From Bacteroidia bacterium (GTDB lineage: Bacteria > Bacteroidota > Bacteroidia > Bacteroidales > CAJPTX01), in NCBI GenBank assembly GCA_905373625.1, contig CAJPTS010000020.1:1-16047 (forward strand): a DNA stretch of 16,047 nucleotides. The letters are read 5' to 3'. A program made the position numbers and the translations under genes. A model generated the notes under the pieces. That model had not been told where the DNA came from, ran no database searches, and saw only the letters and a list, made by a program, of their open reading frames with translations. Position 1 is the stretch's first letter. Each line of letters opens with the position of its first letter. Below, piece by piece: positions 1 through 7,333 of the stretch.

Positions 1-1054
1 GGTTCATGGAAGCTATCAACATGAACGAGGCGGGATAGTCCGCAGAGCTTTTGGCACGTGAAAGGGTAATTTTTCGGTCTTCCAGCGGTTGGCGCATCAC
101 CTCTAATACTTGCCGACGGAATTCGGGCAACTCGTCTAAGAATAGTACACCATTATGAGCCAACGAGATCTCGCCTGGTTGCGGATACTGCCCGCCGCCC
201 ACAAGTGCCACATCACTAATGGTATGGTGCGGACTACGGAATGGGCGTACCGTTACGATGCCCGCTCCAGGAGGAATAAGTCCTACCACGGAATGTATTT
301 TTGTCGTCTCCAATGCTTCCCGCAGTGTAAGCGGTGGGAGGATCGTGGGAAGACGTTTCGCTAACATAGTTTTGCCTGCCCCCGGAGGTCCAATCATGAT
401 CAGGTTGTGCCCGCCAGCAGCCGCGATTTCAAAAGCGCGTTTGACAGACTCTTGCCCTCGGACGTCGGAGAAATCAATGTCGTAAAAGTTCCCACTTTGT
501 TCAAAATCAGCTTGTATATTCCGTTCCACGCGTGGCAGGACATCCGTATTACCCGAGAAGAACTCTACCACTTGGGTGAGATTCTCAGCAGCATATACGT
601 CTAAGCCTTCCACTACTGCTGCTTCGGGGGCGTTTTGCACTGGAATAATTAGCCCCTTGAACCCCGCCTCGTGCGCTTGTAGTGCGATGGGGAGTACTCC
701 TCGTATAGGTTGCAATTTACCATCTAAAGACAGCTCGCCCATGATTATGTAATCAGCGAGCTGCGCATCTGAGATCTGTTCTGATGCGGCTAGAATGCCT
801 ATTGCGAGCGGAAGGTCATAAGCAGAGCCTTCTTTGCGCAGATCAGCTGGCGCCATATTGATGACAATCGCCTTGCGCGGAAAGCTGTAACCGTTGGTAG
901 AAAATGCAGAACGTATCCGATACTCACTTTCCTTCACCGCGCTATCGGGTAGGCCTACTAAGTTGAGGCGGACGCCTTGCGTTGTAACCACCTCTATCAC
1001 GATTGTTTGTGCACTGATGCCGTGCACGGCACTACCAAAAGTCTTTACCAACAT
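1..1054 (-). CDS. YifB/ComM-family Mg-chelatase-like AAA+ ATPase, N-terminal part (cut by window edge)
   Basis: The minus strand reads open from the ATG at 1054 to the window edge: 351 codons, against roughly 500 for the family. Residues about 1-170 form the ChlI/Lon-protease-like N-terminal domain (VGLPDSAVKE, then NMAPADLRKEGSAYDLPLAIG). The Mg-chelatase AAA+ domain starts near residue 190, with Walker A GPPGAGKT at 222-229 and Walker B VLFLDE at 303-308. RPFRSPHH (270-277) and PGEISLAHNGVLFLDELPEF are family signatures. The C-terminal lid lies outside the window. ComM in Haemophilus and Vibrio is a hexameric helicase that promotes branch migration during natural transformation; in Bacteroidota the role is inferred from homology only. 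An AGGAGAAGG purine stretch just upstream supports the start. The gene is divergent from the DPP11 gene. Family assignment is firm; the exact symbol (yifB or comM) is left open. Confidence 0.93.
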   Translation of the reverse strand, partial: MLVKTFGSAVHGISAQTIVIEVVTTQGVRLNLVGLPDSAVKESEYRIRSAFSTNGYSFPRKAIVINMAPADLRKEGSAYDLPLAIGILAASEQISDAQLADYIIMGELSLDGKLQPIRGVLPIALQAHEAGFKGLIIPVQNAPEAAVVEGLDVYAAENLTQVVEFFSGNTDVLPRVERNIQADFEQSGNFYDIDFSDVRGQESVKRAFEIAAAGGHNLIMIGPPGAGKTMLAKRLPTILPPLTLREALETTKIHSVVGLIPPGAGIVTVRPFRSPHHTISDVALVGGGQYPQPGEISLAHNGVLFLDELPEFRRQVLEVMRQPLEDRKITLSRAKSSADYPASFMLIASMN

Positions 1055-1081
1055 CGCCGACCTTCTCCTCTTTTACCTAAA

Positions 1082-1089
1082 CAAAATTA
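1082..1089 (-). promoter_or_regulatory. Predicted promoter -7 box for the YifB-like gene
   Basis: On the minus strand this reads TAATTTTG, an exact match to the Bacteroidota primary-sigma -7 consensus TAnnTTTG. It lies 27 bases upstream of the ATG at 1054, implying a leader of about 20 nt. The expected upstream TTTG element is only weakly matched (TTAG, 22 bases away). Confidence 0.55.
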
Positions 1090-1326
1090 CCAAAAAACAC
1101 TTAGTATGTGTCTAATATCAATTAGATGCCGCTCAAATTTTGGAATTGTATCTGTTCTTGAATTCTTAGTCTGCGTTGCTGTTAACCTTTATAGGATGCT
1201 AATTATCAATGCTTTTTGTAAGGTAGATGTGCATCTTGTTTCACCTATAGCATTTAGCTTTTTACTTTTAACTCTTGACCGATCCTATCGACGAGTTACG
1301 TTTCTCCTCTTTTCTCGCATCTTGCC

Positions 1327-1334
1327 TACCTTTA
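1327..1334 (+). promoter_or_regulatory. Possible promoter -7 box for dpp11
   Basis: TACCTTTA matches seven of the eight positions of TAnnTTTG and lies 28 bases before the dpp11 ATG. A TTTC at 1301-1304 could stand in for the -33 element. This is the best candidate in the gap, but it is imperfect. Confidence 0.3.
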
Positions 1335-1362
1335 CGGGGACAAATAAATAATCCGATAGGCT

Positions 1363-3507
1363 ATGCGTTTTTTATTTCTGTCGCTCGCCATGGGTGTTTT
1401 TGCACTGGGAGCTTATGCTGAAGAAGGAATGTGGTTACCGAACAAACTTAAGCAGACTTGCGCTGTAAAAATGGCGGCGGCTGGGTGTCAATTATCGCCC
1501 GATGAGATTTACTCAGTCGCCTCACCCTCTCTCAAGGATGCTATTGTGCGCTTTGGGAATGGGTGTACGGGTGAAGTTGTATCGGCCGATGGGCTCGTTT
1601 TTACCAATCACCACTGTGGTTACGAATACATACAAGCCCTCTCATCAGTTGAACACGACTACCTTAAAGATGGTTTTGCTGCTCAATCCCGCGAAGAGGA
1701 ATTGCCTTGCGCAGGTCTAAAAGTTCGTTTCCTACAGTATCTGGAAGAGTGCACGGAAAAGATTTTGGGCGATGATCTCCTTTCAGCAGACACGAAGGTT
1801 CGCGAGCAAGAAATTGCGACCCGTATTGATGTATTGAAGAAGGAGCTACGAGAAAAAGACGCCTCCTTAGATTACGATATTAAGCCGATATACTATGGCA
1901 ATCAGTACTACATTTATGCCTACAAGACTTATACTGACGTGCGCCTCGTTGTGGCTCCGCCCTCTAGTGTAGGGAAGTTCGGGGGCGATACTGATAACTG
2001 GATGTGGCCACGTCATACGGGCGATTTTACGCTATTTCGTATTTATGCAAACAGAGACAATGAACCTGCAGACTATTGTACCACAAACGTTCCGTACCAC
2101 CCTCGAAAGTTCTTAAAGATTAACGTCGCAGGCGTGAAAGAGAAAGACTTTGTCATGGTCTACGGATATCCTGGAACGACGCAACAGTATCTGACAGCTG
2201 CCGCAGTAGAATCTGTCGCAACGGCTGAAGATCCGCGTAAGGTGGCGCTGCGTCGGAAACGACTGGACGTAATGGAACAATTTATGGCTCTCTCAGACAC
2301 GCTGCGTATACAGTATGCGAGCAAACATGCCAATGTGGCGAATGCGTGGAAAAAATGGATCGGCGAAGCTAGTGGTTTGGAGCGTATTGAGGCTGTTAGA
2401 AAAAAGCGTGAACAAGAAAAAGCATTTACCAGCTTTGCAAACTCCACACCTGAGAGAAAAAGCAAATATCAGGACATCTTACCCTCGCTCGACCAATTGT
2501 ATGCCGAGTTAAAACCACTCGTGAAAGCGAATGATATCTATACGCAAGGACTCATGGGGATTGAATGCCTTGCCTATGCACAAAAGATGGCACGAGTCTC
2601 GCGGACGGCACGACAAGAAAATCGACCTCTCACCGCTGACGAGTTAAAGGATATAAAAATTGCCGCCACAGAATATTTTAAGGACTACGATTTACGCGTG
2701 GATCTGGCGCTGGCAAAAGCAATGTTTGAAGCCTATCTGAACGAAAATACGCACGCCGAGCGCTTGTCTCTAATTCAGCGTGAAATACGCGACAAGAAAG
2801 ACATTGAGCGTTTTCAGAAGAAGGTGATGAGTCGTTCGCTTTGTACAAATGAAAAGAAGTGGGACGAGTCGTTCAGTGGCAAGAATTTCCTCAAGCAACT
2901 GAGTAAAGATCCACTATTTCTCTTTGCAGAGGCATTAGCAAATGAGTACAAAACCGTCGTTGCTGAGCCGCTCCTCGAACTCCGTGCACGTACAACAGAT
3001 TTGTATCGGCGATATGTGGCAGGATTAATGGAAATGTACCCCGAGCGCGTCTTCTTTCCTGATGCAAATTCGACATTACGACTAGCTTATGGAAAAGTGG
3101 AAGGCTACAGCCCTCGCGAGGGGGTACAGTATACGCCCTTTACTTCGTTAGACGGGATGGTAGAAAAAGTAAAAATTGGGGCTCATGATTACGTCATGCT
3201 TCCTCGCCTGCAAGCACTTTATGCCAATAAAGATTACGGGCGTTGGACTACGAATGGGAGCGTTCCTGCTTGCTTCTTGGCTAGTGTACATACCACGGGA
3301 GGCAACTCGGGTAGCCCCACTCTCAATGCGCGTGGCGAGCTCGTAGGTCTGAACTTTGACCGTGTCTGGGAGGGTACGATGTCTGATATCATGTTTGATC
3401 CTGTTAAGTGTCGGAACATTGTGGTAGACATTCGTTATGTACTCTTCTTCATCGACCGCTATGCTAAGGCTGGTTACCTGCTTAAGGAGATGGAGTTAGT
3501 CGAATAG
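1363..3507 (+). CDS. dpp11: Asp/Glu-specific dipeptidyl peptidase 11, S46 family, secreted
   Basis: The 714-residue product matches the usual S46 length of about 710-720. A signal peptide covers residues 1-19 (MRFLFLSLAMGVFALGAYA, then EEG), so the enzyme should reach the periplasm. The chymotrypsin-like triad is visible as His84 in TNHHCGY, Asp221 in WPRHTGDF and Ser649 in TTGGNSGSP. A helical regulatory domain spans roughly 270-560. Specificity in S46 depends on the residue 18 positions after the catalytic Ser: Arg673 (Ser655) in P. gingivalis DPP11, Gly in DPP7. Here Arg667 in GLNFDRVWEG sits exactly 18 after Ser649, so release of N-terminal dipeptides with Asp or Glu at the second position is expected. 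DPP7 or a general S46 enzyme is the less likely alternative. The frd genes follow in the same direction after a 237-base gap. Confidence 0.93.
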   Translation: MRFLFLSLAMGVFALGAYAEEGMWLPNKLKQTCAVKMAAAGCQLSPDEIYSVASPSLKDAIVRFGNGCTGEVVSADGLVFTNHHCGYEYIQALSSVEHDYLKDGFAAQSREEELPCAGLKVRFLQYLEECTEKILGDDLLSADTKVREQEIATRIDVLKKELREKDASLDYDIKPIYYGNQYYIYAYKTYTDVRLVVAPPSSVGKFGGDTDNWMWPRHTGDFTLFRIYANRDNEPADYCTTNVPYHPRKFLKINVAGVKEKDFVMVYGYPGTTQQYLTAAAVESVATAEDPRKVALRRKRLDVMEQFMALSDTLRIQYASKHANVANAWKKWIGEASGLERIEAVRKKREQEKAFTSFANSTPERKSKYQDILPSLDQLYAELKPLVKANDIYTQGLMGIECLAYAQKMARVSRTARQENRPLTADELKDIKIAATEYFKDYDLRVDLALAKAMFEAYLNENTHAERLSLIQREIRDKKDIERFQKKVMSRSLCTNEKKWDESFSGKNFLKQLSKDPLFLFAEALANEYKTVVAEPLLELRARTTDLYRRYVAGLMEMYPERVFFPDANSTLRLAYGKVEGYSPREGVQYTPFTSLDGMVEKVKIGAHDYVMLPRLQALYANKDYGRWTTNGSVPACFLASVHTTGGNSGSPTLNARGELVGLNFDRVWEGTMSDIMFDPVKCRNIVVDIRYVLFFIDRYAKAGYLLKEMELVE

Positions 3508-3570
3508 ACTGTAGTAGCAGCAAAGTACAAGCTACGAAGCGTCAGTAAGTACGAAGTTAACCCCAGATTG

Positions 3571-3626
3571 TAAGCGCTTGTCGCGAACTTAGAACTTGGG
3601 ACTAAGAACTTAGTTTTAGGTCTTTA
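3571..3626 (+). repeat. Heptamer repeat locus A downstream of dpp11
   Basis: The word TAAGCGCTTGTCGC (3571-3584) is followed without a gap by degenerate 7-base units: GAACTTA 3585, GAACTTG 3592, GGACTAA 3599, GAACTTA 3606, GTTTTAG 3613, GTCTTTA 3620. To the left, 3527-3557 carries related words on the opposite strand (AAGTACGAAGTTAA read in plus), giving a loose inverted arrangement. No clear terminator for dpp11 was found in 3508-3686. Confidence 0.6.
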
Positions 3627-3686
3627 TAGTCACTCTAAATTTGAGCTACAGGGCTTAAATTCCCTGTGGAGATAGAAAAAGCGCCC

Positions 3687-3694
3687 TACCTTTG
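3687..3694 (+). promoter_or_regulatory. Predicted promoter -7 box for frdCAB
   Basis: TACCTTTG is an exact match to the Bacteroidota -7 consensus TAnnTTTG. It predicts transcription from about position 3701, giving a leader of about 44 nt before the ATG at 3745. The upstream TTTG element is poor (TGTG near 3665). Its position argues against translation starting at the GTG at 3706. Confidence 0.6.
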
Positions 3695-3744
3695 CAAGAC
3701 GTGGCGTGGGTAAAACGCCGAATAAACAATACGATTTTACGAAT

Positions 3745-4443
3745 ATGGGTGGTATTTTTAGCAATTCGGTGGGGCATAAGCTTGTGATGGCCATCACGGG
3801 GCTATTCCTGATCCTCTTTCTCGTAGTTCATCTGGCGATGAACTTAACATTGACTTTGAACGACGTCTTCTTATTCGGACGCCATTGGGGCGAAGGAGAA
3901 CTCTTCAATACGGCGGCACATTTTATGATTTCTACACCGCTCATACGTCTCATGGAACCTCTGCTCGCCGCAGGCTTTATCTTCCACATAGTCTATGCCA
4001 CGCTCATAACGTTGCGTAACAGACGCCACCGTCCTGTTTCCTACGCCGTACGTGCTGGGAATCACCTCTCATCGTGGTCCTCAAAAAATATGTACATACT
4101 GGGCTTTGCGCTGTTGCTCTTCTTAGTTCTGCATATTTGGAACTTTTTCTATAAGTTCCGTTACACAACTATGCCCGAAACGGTGATAGATGGTGTGACC
4201 ATGGATAACTCCTATGTTGTCATTGCAGAGCTTTTCAATAGCAGCGTTCTCTATTGTCTGATCTACATGTTAGCAGGGCTAGTTTTGGCGCTTCATTTAT
4301 CGCACGGCTTTTGGTCAGCATTCCAAACCGTGGGGTGGAACAATTTGAAGTGGATCTCGCGTCTGCGCGTTATTTCCATTGTATTTGCAATATTAGTCGG
4401 TGGGGGCTTTGCTATAATCCCACTCTATTTCTTAATTCGTTAA
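3745..4443 (+). CDS. frdC: Fumarate reductase / succinate dehydrogenase cytochrome b subunit (di-haem, membrane anchor)
   Basis: The protein of 232 residues anchors the fumarate reductase complex in the inner membrane and passes electrons from menaquinol through two b haems. Five hydrophobic helices are visible, near residues 13-38, 65-90, 115-137, 166-190 and 205-230. Histidines at 29, 81, 130 and 184 fall one per helix in the first four, spaced like the four haem ligands of Wolinella FrdC. The frame is open from a GTG at 3706. I chose the ATG at 3745 because family members begin a few residues before the NSxVGxK motif, and because the consensus promoter would place the GTG almost at the transcript's 5' end. 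It is the first gene of frdCAB, 20 bases ahead of frdA. Sequence alone does not tell whether the enzyme runs mainly as fumarate reductase or succinate dehydrogenase; an anaerobic lifestyle favours the former. Confidence 0.92.
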   Translation: MGGIFSNSVGHKLVMAITGLFLILFLVVHLAMNLTLTLNDVFLFGRHWGEGELFNTAAHFMISTPLIRLMEPLLAAGFIFHIVYATLITLRNRRHRPVSYAVRAGNHLSSWSSKNMYILGFALLLFLVLHIWNFFYKFRYTTMPETVIDGVTMDNSYVVIAELFNSSVLYCLIYMLAGLVLALHLSHGFWSAFQTVGWNNLKWISRLRVISIVFAILVGGGFAIIPLYFLIR

Positions 4444-4463
4444 GCTGAGGGAGGCTATAGAAG

Positions 4464-6383
4464 ATGAGTGTTATACTAGATTCCAAGATACCCGAAGGTC
4501 CTTTGGCAGAGAAGTGGGATCGTCATAAGGCGCACCTCAAGCTGGTGAATCCCGCCAACCGAAAACGCATAGATATCATAGTTATAGGAACGGGGTTAGC
4601 AGGCGCAGGGGCTGCCTCTGCATTAGGCGAATTAGGCTATAATGTGAAGGTGTTCTGCTTCCAAGACTCGCCGCGTCGTGCACACTCAGTTGCAGCCCAA
4701 GGGGGAACAAATGCCGCAAAGAACTATAAGAACGATAACGATAGCGTTTATCGCCTCTTCTATGATATGCTCAAAGGGGGCGACTTCCGCTCGCGCGAAG
4801 CCAATGTATATCGAGCCGCACAGGTTAGTAATTATGTGATAGATCATTTTACCGCAGTGGGTGTACCTTTTGCACGCGATTACGGCGGACTAATAGAGAA
4901 TCGTTCTTTTGGTGGCGTACAAGTGTCGCGCACATTTTATGCGCAAGGTATTACAGGTCAGCAGTGTTTGCTGGGGGCGTATAGCACATTAAACCGTCAG
5001 ATAGCGAAAGGTACAGTAACGGTTTATTCGCGCCGCGAAATGCTAGATATTGTGCTAGTTGATGGGCGCGCTCGCGGTATCATTGCTCGTAATTTAGTTA
5101 CAGGCGAGCTGGAGCGACACAGTGCACATGCCGTAGTATTGGCTACGGGGGGCTATGGTACCATATATTATTACTCTACGTTGGCGCTCAATAGTAATGG
5201 CTCGGCAGCGATGGCGGCCTATCGGAAGGGGGCTTGTTTTGCAAACCCGAGTTTCATTCAGATACACCCTACGGGTTTGCCGATGCTTAACGAGTTCCAG
5301 AGCAAACTAACGCTTATGAGCGAGTCCCTCCGGAATGACGGACGGATTTGGGTGCCAAAGAAGAAGGGAGATACGCGTAAACCTAATGAGATCCCCGAAG
5401 AGGAACGCGATTATTATCTCGAACGTCGTTACCCTGCTTTTGGCAACTTAGTACCCCGCGATGTGGCTTCGCGTGCTGCCAAGGAGCGTTGCGATGCTGG
5501 CTATGGAGTCGGTCCTACGGGGCAGAGCGTATACCTCGATTTTGGTGAGGCGCTCGGACGACTAGGCGAAAAAGTCTTAATGGATCGTTATGGCAATCTG
5601 TTCGAGATGTATGAAAAGATTGTGGGGGAATCGCCCTTAAAGACGCCTATGCGTATTTACCCTTCTGGGCATTATACCATGGGAGGCTTGTGGGTTGATT
5701 ATAATCTAATGACCACCGTTCCTGGACTTTTTGCCATTGGTGAGAGTAATTTCTCAGACCAAGGTGCGAATCGTTTAGGAGCTGCCTCTCTCATGCAGAC
5801 ATCGGGCGATGGTTACTTCATCATCCCGTACACCATATCAGACTATCTCTCCGATCAGATACGTGTACCACGTTTTGATACCAATACAAAAGAGTTTGAT
5901 GACGCCGAGGCATCTGTACGCGCCCGTATAGACAAGCTAATGAATATAAAGGGCACGAAGTCTGCCACCTCATTCCACAAACGGTTGGGGAAGATTATGT
6001 GGGAGTACTGCGGCATGTCTCGCAACGAAGAGGGGTTGAAAAAAGCACTAACCCTCATTGACGATCTCGAGAAGGAGTTTTGGTCAGATTTACGCATCCT
6101 AGGCACAGACCAAGGTGTGAATCAAGACTTGGAAAAAGCAGGACGCGTAGCTGACTTTTTTGACATTGCACGCCTGATGTGTCTGGACGCACTAAATCGT
6201 CAAGAAAGCTGTGGTGCACACTTCCGCGAAGAATCCCAAACGGAGACGGGCGAAGCAAAACGAATCGATGCTGAATATTCTTACGTATCAGTGTGGGAAT
6301 ACAAAGGACAAGAACGCCCAGAGCTGCATAAAGAGCCCTTAAAGTTCGAGTACGTGCAATTAGCAGAACGGAGCTACAAGTAG
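4464..6383 (+). CDS. frdA: Fumarate reductase / succinate dehydrogenase flavoprotein subunit
   Basis: This 639-residue catalytic subunit interconverts fumarate and succinate with covalently bound FAD. The dinucleotide-binding motif GTGLAGAGAA is at 42-51, and the FAD-attachment His is His74 in RRAHSVAAQGG. Active-site residues seen are His268 and Thr270 (HPTG), Glu287 and Arg290 (SESLRNDGR), Arg332/Arg337 (PRDVASRA) and His403 (SGHYTMGG). Glu427 and Arg437 lie in ESNFSDQGANRLGA. The length and the long capping and C-terminal helical regions match the Bacteroidota/epsilon-proteobacterial di-haem class, not the shorter enterobacterial FrdA. An AGGGAGG stretch lies between the frdC stop and this ATG. 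The gene is the middle of frdCAB, 34 bases before frdB. Every key residue is present. Confidence 0.96.
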   Translation: MSVILDSKIPEGPLAEKWDRHKAHLKLVNPANRKRIDIIVIGTGLAGAGAASALGELGYNVKVFCFQDSPRRAHSVAAQGGTNAAKNYKNDNDSVYRLFYDMLKGGDFRSREANVYRAAQVSNYVIDHFTAVGVPFARDYGGLIENRSFGGVQVSRTFYAQGITGQQCLLGAYSTLNRQIAKGTVTVYSRREMLDIVLVDGRARGIIARNLVTGELERHSAHAVVLATGGYGTIYYYSTLALNSNGSAAMAAYRKGACFANPSFIQIHPTGLPMLNEFQSKLTLMSESLRNDGRIWVPKKKGDTRKPNEIPEEERDYYLERRYPAFGNLVPRDVASRAAKERCDAGYGVGPTGQSVYLDFGEALGRLGEKVLMDRYGNLFEMYEKIVGESPLKTPMRIYPSGHYTMGGLWVDYNLMTTVPGLFAIGESNFSDQGANRLGAASLMQTSGDGYFIIPYTISDYLSDQIRVPRFDTNTKEFDDAEASVRARIDKLMNIKGTKSATSFHKRLGKIMWEYCGMSRNEEGLKKALTLIDDLEKEFWSDLRILGTDQGVNQDLEKAGRVADFFDIARLMCLDALNRQESCGAHFREESQTETGEAKRIDAEYSYVSVWEYKGQERPELHKEPLKFEYVQLAERSYK

Positions 6384-6401
6384 GCTTGGGAACGATTTTA
6401 T

Positions 6402-6410
6402 GGAAGGGAG
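6402..6410 (+). promoter_or_regulatory. Ribosome binding site deciding the frdB start
   Basis: GGAAGGGAG lies 7 bases upstream of the ATG at 6418. It directly overlaps the alternative in-frame ATG at 6400, which is therefore an unlikely start. Confidence 0.6.
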
Positions 6411-6417
6411 AAGAACA

Positions 6418-7161
6418 ATGGATATTGTACTTAAAATATGGCGTCAGGAGAATCCCAAAGCAAAGGGGCGTTTTGAGAAATACGAGCTCAAAAATGTTGT
6501 GCCCGACATGTCGTTCCTCGAGATATTGGACTACTTGAACTCGGTTCTCTTGGAAAAAGGCATCGAGCCCGTGGCTTTTGACCACGATTGTCGGGAGGGC
6601 ATCTGTGGCTGCTGTAGTCTTTACATCAATGGTAAGCCGCATGGTCCTGAGACCAAAACCACGACTTGCGAATTACATATGCGCTCGTTCCGCGATGGCG
6701 CTACCATTACCGTAGAACCGTGGCGTGCTGCTGCCTTCCCTGTTATCAAAGACCTGATAGTAGACCGCCACGCATTTGATAAGATTCAACAAGCGGGGGG
6801 GTACATCTCTGTGAACATAGGTGCAGCGCGAGATGCTAATGCTATTTTGGTGCCTAAACACAAGGCAGACGAGTCTATTTTAGGAGCATCTTGCATCGGT
6901 TGCGGGGCTTGTGTTGCTGCGTGTAAGAATGCCTCGGCCATGCTTTTTGTCTCGGCTAAGGTGTCGCAGTATGCTTTACTTCCGCAGGGGCGTCCCGAGG
7001 CTGCGATGCGCGTAAAAAATATGCTGGCGCAGATGGACGCGCTAGGCTTCGGAGGGTGTACGAACACCAGAGCATGCGAAGCAGAGTGCCCGAAGGGGAT
7101 CTCTATAGCACATATTGCACGTCTGAATCGCGAGTTTATTATTGCCAAACTACGAGATTAG
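6418..7161 (+). CDS. frdB: Fumarate reductase / succinate dehydrogenase iron-sulfur subunit
   Basis: The 247-residue subunit carries three iron-sulfur clusters that wire the FrdC haems to the FrdA flavin. The N-terminal ferredoxin domain holds [2Fe-2S] cysteines Cys58, Cys63, Cys66 and Cys84 (CREGICGCC, then TTTCEL). The C-terminal domain has CIGCGACVAAC (Cys159, 162, 165, 169) and CTNTRACEAECP (Cys214, 220, 224). By family rule, Cys159/162/165/224 hold the [4Fe-4S] cluster and Cys169/214/220 the [3Fe-4S] cluster. The start at 6418 fits both the ribosome binding site and the usual family beginning (a short lead into LKIWRQ). The 6400 ATG would add only MEGRRT. Cys65 is an extra, non-ligand cysteine inside the [2Fe-2S] loop. 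This is the last gene of frdCAB and is followed by a strong terminator. Confidence 0.96.
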   Translation: MDIVLKIWRQENPKAKGRFEKYELKNVVPDMSFLEILDYLNSVLLEKGIEPVAFDHDCREGICGCCSLYINGKPHGPETKTTTCELHMRSFRDGATITVEPWRAAAFPVIKDLIVDRHAFDKIQQAGGYISVNIGAARDANAILVPKHKADESILGASCIGCGACVAACKNASAMLFVSAKVSQYALLPQGRPEAAMRVKNMLAQMDALGFGGCTNTRACEAECPKGISIAHIARLNREFIIAKLRD

Positions 7162-7203
7162 TGCAGAGGTTCTTATAATAGTTGTTTTATAGTTTATATT
7201 CAG

Positions 7204-7231
7204 GGCGTTGTCTTCGGGCAACGCCTTTTTT
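7204..7231 (+). terminator. Rho-independent terminator of frdCAB
   Basis: A 9-bp stem pairs GGCGTTGTC (7204-7212) with GGCAACGCC (7217-7225), with one T-G wobble. The loop is TTCG closed by C-G, the ultra-stable cUUCGg tetraloop. Six T follow (7226-7231). There is no matching T tract on the other strand, so it acts for frd only. Confidence 0.9.
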
Positions 7232-7333
7232 GTATGCCGTCTGTAATCGGGGGGATCAACCTATTAGATTTTAGGATAGTAGTCACAACCCCGTCATTTC
7301 CGCATTTTAACGCACTGTCCGTGGCACTTGCTC

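Larger units (their letters stand above)
1055..1362. other. Divergent intergenic region (308 bases), no gene
   Basis: This AT-rich gap separates the divergent YifB-like and DPP11 genes. It holds a consensus -7 box for the minus-strand gene and a weaker candidate for DPP11. An open plus-strand frame runs over 977-1351, but it starts inside the YifB coding region and its product has no family features and a biased, unlikely composition, so I see no gene here. No repeat or terminator was seen. Confidence 0.6.

Noticed and set aside
977..1351. Open plus-strand frame of 124 codons
   Set aside because: It begins inside the YifB-like gene on the other strand, crosses two predicted promoters, and its product shows no family features.
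3706..3744. GTG-initiated 13-residue extension of FrdC
   Set aside because: The GTG lies about 5 bases after the predicted transcription start, and family members begin near the internal ATG at 3745.
6055..6642. 195-codon minus-strand frame across frdA and frdB
   Set aside because: It is antisense to two unmistakable genes and has no recognisable domain.
7204..7231. The frd terminator acting in both directions, also for the CBS gene
   Set aside because: On the minus strand the stem is followed by CTGAAT, not a T tract, so it should work in one direction only.
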